Positions 1-4,068 of a stretch of DNA of 7,301 nt are shown piece by piece. The position numbers and the translations under genes were made by a program. Each line of letters starts with the position of its first letter. Positions within the stretch are counted from its first letter, which is position 1. The DNA is from Zavarzinia sp. (GTDB taxonomy: Bacteria; Pseudomonadota; Alphaproteobacteria; Zavarziniales; Zavarziniaceae). The stretch spans positions 1 to 7,301 of the forward strand of contig JAQVKV010000104.1 of assembly GCA_028694545.1 (NCBI GenBank), read 5' to 3'. The notes beneath the pieces were generated by a model. The model searched no databases and had not been told where the DNA came from. It saw only the letters and a program-made list of their open reading frames with translations.

Positions 1-1454
1 ATCTGGCGGCGGCCATCGTGCTGGCGATGGAATCCGGCCTTATCCTGGTGGCGCTCGGCGTGCTGCGCCTCGGCTTTCTGGCCAATTTCCTGTCCCATTC
101 CGTGATCTCGGGCTTCATGACGGCCTCTGGCATCCTGATCACGACGAGCCAGCTGAAGCATATCCTCGGGGTGAAGACCAGGGGCGACACCATGCCCGAC
201 CTCGTGGGGCAGCTCGTGTCCTCGGTCGGCGACATCAACTGGATCACCGTCGCCATCGGCGTGTCGGCCACCGCCTTCCTGTTCTGGGTGCGCAAAAGGA
301 TGAAGCCCCTGCTGCGCCGTCTGGGTCTTGGGCCGCTCGCCGCCGACATCGTGGCGAAGACCGGTCCCGTGATCGCGGTTATTGTCTCGACTGCCCTGGT
401 GAGCGGCCTTGCCCTGGACGCGCGGGGCGTGAAGGTGATCGGTTCCATTCCGAACGGCCTGCCGCCGATCGGCCTGCCGCTGATGGATCTCCAGCTCTGG
501 GCCGATCTCTTCGTGCCGGCGCTGCTCATCTCGATCATCGGTTTCGTCGAATCGATCTCCGTCGCCCAGACCTTCGCGGCGCGTCGGCGCCAGCGGATCG
601 ACGCCAATTCGGAACTGGTCGGCCTCGGCGCCGCCAATATCGCCTCGTCGCTGACCGGTGGCCTGCCGGTGACCGGCGGCCTGTCGCGTTCGGTGGTGAA
701 CTTCGACGCCGGCGCACAGACGCCCCTGGCCGGTGCCTTCACCGCCGTTGGCATTCTGGTAACGACCCTGTTCCTGTCGCACCTCTTCGTCAAACTGCCG
801 CAGGCGGTGCTGGCCGCGACCATCATCGTCGCCGTGCTGTCGCTGGTCGATCTCGGCGCCGTGAAGCGGACGTGGGACTATTCCAAGGCGGACGGGGCCG
901 CCATGGCGGTGACCATCGTCGTCGTGCTCTTCGTCGGGGTCGAGATCGGTGTCGTCGCCGGTGTCGCCGTCTCGCTGGCGCTGTTCCTGTTCCGCACAAG
1001 CCGGCCGCATATGGCGATCGTCGGCCGCGTGCCGGGGACAGAGCACTTCCGCAACGTCGAGCGTCACAAGGTGATCCAGAGCGAGACCGTGGTGACCGTC
1101 CGCGTCGACGAGAGCCTCTATTTCGCCAACGCCCGCGTCCTCGAGGACAAGATCTACGACCTCGTCGCCAGCCGGCCCAAGGTGCGCCATGTCGTCCTGC
1201 TGTGCTCCGCCGTCAACATGATCGACGCGAGCGCGCTCGAAAGCCTGGAGGCGATCGCGGAACGTCTGAAGTCCGCCGGGGTGAAGTTCCACCTCTCCGA
1301 AGTCAAGGGCCCGGTGATGGACCGCCTGATGCGGACCCATCTGCTGGAACACCTGGGGGGCAAGGTCTTCCTGTCCCAGCAGGCGGCGATGATGGAACTC
1401 GATCCCGCCACCTGCGGCGCGGAAGCGTCGCCCGAGGCCCGCATGGTGTCCTGA
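1..1454 (+). CDS. SulP family anion transporter with STAS domain, 5'-truncated by window edge
   Basis: Inner-membrane secondary transporter of the SulP/SLC26 family, which moves sulfate, bicarbonate or dicarboxylates; the substrate cannot be read from sequence. The frame is open from base 3, giving 483 visible residues, so the GTG at 18 is not a true start. Family members are usually about 550-600 residues, so roughly 90-100 N-terminal residues lie outside. Visible family blocks are the early membrane region (LGFLANFLSHSVISGF), the E-S-I-S-V-A-Q block at about 545-575, and the conserved stretch at about 600-720 with NSEL, GAANI, TGGLPVTGG and SRSVVN. A run of hydrophobic segments ends near base 1000. 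A cytoplasmic STAS domain follows at about 1065-1410, including NMIDASALESL, where the D-A-S pattern matches the STAS loop phosphorylated in anti-sigma antagonists. No carbonic anhydrase fusion is present. It converges on the leftward operon. Family call strong, substrate unknown. Confidence 0.93.
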   Translation, partial: LAAAIVLAMESGLILVALGVLRLGFLANFLSHSVISGFMTASGILITTSQLKHILGVKTRGDTMPDLVGQLVSSVGDINWITVAIGVSATAFLFWVRKRMKPLLRRLGLGPLAADIVAKTGPVIAVIVSTALVSGLALDARGVKVIGSIPNGLPPIGLPLMDLQLWADLFVPALLISIIGFVESISVAQTFAARRRQRIDANSELVGLGAANIASSLTGGLPVTGGLSRSVVNFDAGAQTPLAGAFTAVGILVTTLFLSHLFVKLPQAVLAATIIVAVLSLVDLGAVKRTWDYSKADGAAMAVTIVVVLFVGVEIGVVAGVAVSLALFLFRTSRPHMAIVGRVPGTEHFRNVERHKVIQSETVVTVRVDESLYFANARVLEDKIYDLVASRPKVRHVVLLCSAVNMIDASALESLEAIAERLKSAGVKFHLSEVKGPVMDRLMRTHLLEHLGGKVFLSQQAAMMELDPATCGAEASPEARMVS

Positions 1455-1472
1455 CGACAGGGCCCGAACGAG

Positions 1473-1510
1473 AAACGCCGTGCCCGGTCGGCCGACCGGG
1501 CACGGCGTTT
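1473..1510. terminator. Bidirectional intrinsic terminator between convergent genes
   Basis: A perfect inverted repeat with two 19-base arms (left arm begins AAACGCCG, right arm ends CGGCGTTT) forms a long GC-rich hairpin. Rightward it is followed by TTTTCTTTT-like sequence, a good U-tract for the SulP gene, whose stop is 18 bases upstream. Leftward the exit is TTTCTCGTTC, a weaker U-tract, serving the DUF599 gene that stops at 1529. Position and symmetry make a shared terminator the natural reading. Confidence 0.9.
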
Positions 1511-1528
1511 TCTTTTGTGGGACCGGGA

Positions 1529-2185
1529 TCAGTCCTTGTGGTCGGACGGGCTGCTGCGGTCGAACCAGCGCAGGGTCAGGATGACGACGAGGGCGCCGGG
1601 CATGATGGCCAGAGGCTCCAGCATGCCGGCGAGCAGTGGCGCCAGATAGATCAGGGTGCGCAGGCTGTCGCTGTAGTAGCGCCCGGCCAGCGCCACGTAG
1701 CGCAGTCCCTGCAGCCTGTCCTCGTCCCGCGCCAGCGGACCGAAGCCGGCGAGATAGCCGAGATGGTTGTAGAAGCGGGCCGATTGGGTCGCGAACAGGA
1801 AGGACGTGAACAGGGTGGCGACCAGCAAGCCCCCGATGGCGAGCTGGATCGGGTGCACCGCGCTCTCGCCCGGGGTCGCCGCCACCTTGAGCGCCAGATG
1901 GACCGCGACCGGCCCCATCAGGCTGATCGTGCCCATGAGCGCGATCACGGTCGTCGAGGCGACAATGGTCGCCGCCATCAGGGAATTGCGGATGGTCTGG
2001 ACCGCGATGATCTCTTGCCCGGGCCGGGCATGGATCGATTCGAGCCAGCGTTCACGCATGGTGATGTGGCGCTGGCGGGCCGTCTGGCGGTGGCGCTGCA
2101 GGAATTCGAAACCGGCGATCGAGAGACCGCCGGTCGCGAGCGAGGCCCAGCGCAGGGCCTCGACCGTGGATGCCGTGTCGGCCAT
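1529..2185 (-). CDS. DUF599 family membrane protein
   Basis: A 218-residue predicted inner-membrane protein of the DUF599 family, whose biochemical role is unknown. The recognisable family block is Q-T-I-R-N-S-L-M-A-A-T-I-V-A-S-T at about residues 63-79, preceded by an E-R-W-L-E-S-I segment. About four membrane segments are visible near residues 12-28, 68-92, 114-134 and 176-206, with an R-Y-Y-S-D-S segment before the last pair. The start at 2185 is chosen because its ATG shares one base with the TGA of the upstream DUF6691 gene (TGATG), pointing to coupled translation. A longer frame reaching 2299 lies inside that gene and does not resemble the family. GAGG lies only three bases before the ATG, so re-initiation from the upstream gene may matter more than its own ribosome site. 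It is last in the operon and ends at the shared terminator. Confidence 0.85.
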   Translation of the reverse strand: MADTASTVEALRWASLATGGLSIAGFEFLQRHRQTARQRHITMRERWLESIHARPGQEIIAVQTIRNSLMAATIVASTTVIALMGTISLMGPVAVHLALKVAATPGESAVHPIQLAIGGLLVATLFTSFLFATQSARFYNHLGYLAGFGPLARDEDRLQGLRYVALAGRYYSDSLRTLIYLAPLLAGMLEPLAIMPGALVVILTLRWFDRSSPSDHKD

Positions 2186-2601
2186 CAGCCTCGCGCCTTG
2201 ATCACCCGCACGACCAGCATGCCGACGAGCATGGAGACCACCAGCAGAACGACCGGCGTCGCGCCCGAGACCAGCGAGGAGACGGCAGGGCCCGGGCAAT
2301 AGCCGGCAAGGCCCCAGCCGATGCCGAAGATGGCGGAGCCGCCGATCAGGTTCCAGTCGATGTCCTTGCGGGTCGGGATCTGGAACTTCTCGGCAAGGAC
2401 GGGGCGGGGCTGCGCCAGCACGAGGCGATAGCCGATGAAGGTGATGATCACCCCGGCGCCCATGACGAAGGCGAGGGAAGGGTCCCAGTCGCCGGCGAAA
2501 TCAAGAAAACCGAGGACCTTGGCCGGATTGGTCATGCCGGCGACGGCGAGACCGAGGCCGAAGATGAGACCGGCGACGAGGGCGGTGATGATGCGTGCCA
2601 T
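2185..2601 (-). CDS. DUF6691 family protein, YeeE/YedE-type sulfur transporter half
   Basis: A 138-residue integral membrane protein matching the DUF6691 group, often labelled YeeE/YedE family or transporter component. Family marks are G-L-I-F-G-L-G-L near residues 11-18, the A-G-M-T-N-P-A-K-V-L-G-F-L-D block at 21-34, W-D-P-S-L-A-F-V-M-G at 39-48, P-T-R-K-D-I-D near 76-82, and G-W-G-L-A-G-Y-C-P-G-P-A at 95-106 with the conserved Cys102. In the related thiosulfate transporter TsuA, conserved cysteines in the pore are important for uptake, so Cys102 is the likely sulfur-contacting residue (inference). The start at 2601 has a GGTGA ribosome site ten bases upstream; the longer frame to 2742 overlaps the preceding gene and lacks homology. 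It pairs with the YeeE half encoded 20 bases upstream. Homologous pairs are called PmpA/PmpB in some bacteria. Thiosulfate, sulfide or polysulfide are all possible cargos. Confidence 0.9.
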   Translation of the reverse strand: MARIITALVAGLIFGLGLAVAGMTNPAKVLGFLDFAGDWDPSLAFVMGAGVIITFIGYRLVLAQPRPVLAEKFQIPTRKDIDWNLIGGSAIFGIGWGLAGYCPGPAVSSLVSGATPVVLLVVSMLVGMLVVRVIKARG

Positions 2602-2621
2602 GATGTGATTCTCACCCGGTA

Positions 2622-3044
2622 TCAGAGCAGGTGGCGGACGACGAAGACCGTGACGATGCCGGTGGCCATGAAGGTCATGACCGCGGCGAAGCTGCGCGGC
2701 GACAGGCGGGACAGGCCGCAGATGCCGTGGCCCGAGGTGCAACCCGCGCTGAGCGCGGTGCCGACGCCGACGAGGAAGCCGCCGGCGATCATCATCGGCA
2801 GCTCGACAATCGGGGCGCCGATGCCGTTGTTCCCGGCGATGACGGCGAGCAGCAGCGGGCCGGCGAGGAGGCCGACGATGAAGGCGACGCGCACCGCCGC
2901 GTCAGCGCCCCGGGCAGGCGCCGGCGGCAGCAGCCCGCCGACAATGCCGCTGATGCCGGTGATACGGCCGAGCATCGCCATCATGATGATGGAGGACAGC
3001 GCGATCAGGGCGCCGCCCAGGGTAGGTAACAGGAATTGACTCAT
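2622..3044 (-). CDS. YeeE/YedE family sulfur-transport protein, half-size
   Basis: A 140-residue integral membrane protein of the YeeE/YedE (Sulf_transp) family, first gene of the leftward operon. The diagnostic motif S-A-G-C-T-S-G-H-G-I-C-G-L-S-R-L-S is at residues 99-115, with Cys102 and Cys109. An N-terminal G-R-I-T-G-I-S-G-I-V-G-G block lies at about 27-37. About four hydrophobic segments are visible (5-25, 50-71, 80-100, 118-137). Full-length YeeE proteins are about twice this size; here the two halves are separate genes, this one and the DUF6691 gene 20 bases downstream, each with a key cysteine at residue 102. The ATG at 3044 is preceded by GAAGAGAG about six bases away. The family supports import of thiosulfate or related reduced sulfur species, but the cargo is not provable from sequence. 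Such pairs often sit beside rhodanese, sulfide:quinone oxidoreductase or ArsR genes, none of which are in this window. Confidence 0.93.
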   Translation of the reverse strand: MSQFLLPTLGGALIALSSIIMMAMLGRITGISGIVGGLLPPAPARGADAAVRVAFIVGLLAGPLLLAVIAGNNGIGAPIVELPMMIAGGFLVGVGTALSAGCTSGHGICGLSRLSPRSFAAVMTFMATGIVTVFVVRHLL

Positions 3045-3064
3045 TTCGGCTCTCTTCGCTGTGG

Positions 3065-3083
3065 CGGCGCCCCTCCGGCGCCG
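3065..3083 (-). other. Leader hairpin in the YeeE operon 5' region
   Basis: Seven-base arms CGGCGCC and GGCGCCG flank a five-base loop. It falls between the predicted -10 (3102-3107) and the ATG at 3044, so it would be transcribed in the leader, ending about 20 bases before the start codon. No U-tract follows, so it is not a terminator. It may affect leader stability or simply reflect GC-rich chance pairing. Confidence 0.4.
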
Positions 3084-3092
3084 GGCTGACGG

Positions 3093-3132
3093 ACATTATT
3101 CATTATATCTAATCATAAAATTTAAAAAATTC
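3093..3132 (-). promoter_or_regulatory. Promoter of the YeeE-DUF6691-DUF599 operon
   Basis: A 40-base AT-rich island stands out in otherwise very GC-rich sequence. On the minus strand it contains a perfect TATAAT (3107-3102), placing transcription start near 3095 and giving a leader of about 50 bases. The -35 region at the usual spacing is poor (ATTTTT-like), so the promoter may rely on the AT-rich upstream tract. The island is on the correct side of the operon and about 170 bases from the divergent DUF2946-like gene. Confidence 0.65.
3098..3113 (-). promoter_or_regulatory. Candidate ArsR-type (SqrR/BigR-like) operator over the -10
   Basis: The minus strand reads ATTA, eight bases, then GAAT; the eight bases include the TATAAT. 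From memory, the SqrR site is ATTC-N8-GAAT, so this matches seven of eight fixed positions. An inner ATTA-N4-TAAT symmetry (3102-3113) and a repeated CATTAT (3094-3099 and 3101-3106) add to the structure. A repressor here would block RNA polymerase directly. SqrR/BigR-type persulfide sensors commonly control YeeE/DUF6691 operons. No such regulator gene is in the window. Confidence 0.45.
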
Positions 3133-3183
3133 CAGTCCCCCGAAACCCCTTCGGATCATGGCGTGGCGGCCGTCGCCCGGTCG

Positions 3184-3217
3184 TTGCAGCGGCGCTGCAA
3201 TTTCGTCGCTGCGACGA
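3184..3217. repeat. Two adjacent short palindromes in the divergent intergenic region
   Basis: The first is TTGCAGCG, one base, then CGCTGCAA (3184-3200). The second, starting three bases later, is TCGTCG, CTG, CGACGA (3203-3217). Both are perfect and lie about 85-115 bases before the DUF2946-like start, where an operator or leader structure would be expected. No recognised regulator consensus is matched. Confidence 0.4.
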
Positions 3218-3299
3218 TGTGACATGTGCGGTTCTGTCCCATTAATCCCCCGCCCGCCCGGGACTATCGTGACCGCATTCATCGCGTGAAAGCACCGAC

Positions 3300-3692
3300 G
3301 TGAAGGCATTCGGCATCGAAAAGGGCTCGGCACGGCGCCAGATTCTGGCGCTGCTGGGTTCGCTTGCCCTGTTCCTTCAGGTCGTGGCGCCGCTTTCGCC
3401 GATGCCGCAAGCCCGGATAACCACGATCCGGGACCTGGCGTCGGCGCTTGCCGATCTGTGCACACAGGGCAAGCCCAGGCAGGGTGTCCCCTCTTCCCCG
3501 GCCGGGTCCCGTCCGACGTGCCAGGTTTGCATCACCATCGACATGAGCGGGCATTTCGTTGCGCCCGCCGTGGTCGCGCTGGCCGTGCCCGGGCGACTCG
3601 GTATCCTGGACTGGCATACGCAGCCCCTCTCTGCGCCGGTCCTGGTCCGTGCCGTCGGCGTCCAGCCAAGAGGGCCGCCGATTCTGGCCTGA
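3300..3692 (+). CDS. DUF2946-like small membrane-anchored or exported protein
   Basis: A 130-residue protein with the layout of the DUF2946 family, whose function is unknown and which is often found near metal or TonB-linked genes. A basic N-terminus (Arg12, Arg13) precedes a hydrophobic stretch at about residues 15-31, reading as a signal peptide or membrane anchor. A mid-region cysteine (L-A-D-L-C, Cys54) comes next, then a CxxC pair at 74-77 (C-Q-V-C) followed by a second hydrophobic segment at about 86-98. The tail R-G-P-P near 124-127 is also common in the family. The start is GTG at 3300: an in-frame stop at 3270 and no ATG between leave no better choice, and the ribosome site (GTGAAAG) is weak. 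It is divergent from the YeeE operon and on the same strand as cydDC, but separated from it by 376 bases. The CxxC suggests metal or thiol chemistry outside the cytoplasm (inference). Confidence 0.68.
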   Translation: MKAFGIEKGSARRQILALLGSLALFLQVVAPLSPMPQARITTIRDLASALADLCTQGKPRQGVPSSPAGSRPTCQVCITIDMSGHFVAPAVVALAVPGRLGILDWHTQPLSAPVLVRAVGVQPRGPPILA

Positions 3693-3956
3693 CGCTTCGT
3701 GCGCGCCTTGCCGCGAAGCACCGCCTGGCTCCCTCGACAGAGCCGGCGCGAGCCGCGAAAGCGGGTTCGACCCATCGTGACGACAATTCCGGAAGCGGGC
3801 TTTTCCGAGGCCGGCATCATTTGTCGCAGGGGATCTTTCGCAGTTACGGAAAATCGGGAAACCCGCTGTCTGCCTTGGTTTCAGGCGCGGATCGGGCTTC
3901 GGGCGGCGACCGCTGAACCCGCGGATACTGCGGTACAGCAATGCCGGGAGTGAATG
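3693..3956 (+). other. Intergenic stretch without a convincing gene
   Basis: Between the DUF2946-like stop and the FNR site there is no recognisable gene. A frame from GTG 3699 to 3953 would give 84 residues, but it has no ribosome site, no family resemblance and an arginine-rich composition typical of shadow frames. Two weak stem-loops are visible: GCTTCG (3694-3699) pairing with CGAAGC (3714-3719) just after the upstream stop, without a U-tract, and a CGGAA/TTCCG pairing near 3787-3806. One of these could mark the 3' end of the upstream transcript. The rest has no evident structure. Confidence 0.5.
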
Positions 3957-3970
3957 TTGATCGTGATCAA
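3957..3970. promoter_or_regulatory. FNR/FnrL-family binding site upstream of cydDC
   Basis: TTGAT-CGTG-ATCAA is an exact match to the FNR-family consensus TTGAT-N4-ATCAA. It lies 98 bases before the cydD ATG. A weak -10 (TAGCCT, 3992-3997) would put transcription start near 4004 and the site centre near -40.5, the class II activator position. A second option, TTGCCC (3997-4002) with TAACGT (4020-4025), would place the site nearer -68. Oxygen-linked control of cytochrome bd assembly genes by FNR-type regulators is well established, so the placement makes biological sense. Confidence 0.85.
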
Positions 3971-4022
3971 TGAAGTTGCAGCCAGCCCGAGTAGCCTTGC
4001 CCCGTTCTTCATCTAGGCATAA

Positions 4023-4050
4023 CGTAATTTCAAGAATTATTGAAATTACG
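4023..4050. promoter_or_regulatory. 28-base palindrome, candidate operator before cydD
   Basis: The left arm CGTAATTTCAA (4023-4033) and right arm TTGAAATTACG (4040-4050) are perfect reverse complements separated by six bases (GAATTA), which are themselves mostly symmetric; 26 of 28 positions obey the dyad. It ends 18 bases before the cydD ATG, in an AT-rich patch. As DNA it has the size of a dimeric repressor operator with TTTCAA/TTGAAA core half-sites. As RNA it would fold into an 11-base-pair hairpin, but no U-tract follows, so termination is unlikely. A perfect CACATGTG (4053-4060) lies two bases further on. I do not recognise the regulator. Confidence 0.7.
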
Positions 4051-4068
4051 GCCACATGTGAAAAGTCC

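Noticed and set aside
872..2302. 476-residue plus-strand frame spanning the SulP 3' end and the DUF599 gene
   Set aside because: It crosses a strong terminator and two real genes, and its Arg/Gly-rich translation has no family resemblance.
2602..2742. Longer N-terminus for the DUF6691 protein
   Set aside because: This part is antiparallel in logic to the family start, overlaps the YeeE coding region in another frame, and is His/Arg/Pro-rich. The ATG at 2601 has GGTGA at a good distance.
3458..3916. 152-residue plus-strand frame overlapping the DUF2946-like gene
   Set aside because: It overlaps a better-supported gene in another frame and runs into non-coding sequence, with no recognisable domain.
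3699..3953. Possible 84-residue gene in the intergenic region
   Set aside because: There is no ribosome site and no motif or family match, and the Arg-rich composition is that of a chance frame.
4023..4050. Palindrome before cydD as an intrinsic terminator or attenuator
   Set aside because: The arms are AT-rich and no U-tract follows the right arm (next bases GCCACATG), so an operator or plain leader hairpin fits better.
3970..4068. Upstream extension of cydD to the ATG at 3970
   Set aside because: This ATG uses the last base of the FNR site, the stretch contains the palindrome, and its codons (AGG, AGA, CGA, repeated ATT) are unlike those of the gene.
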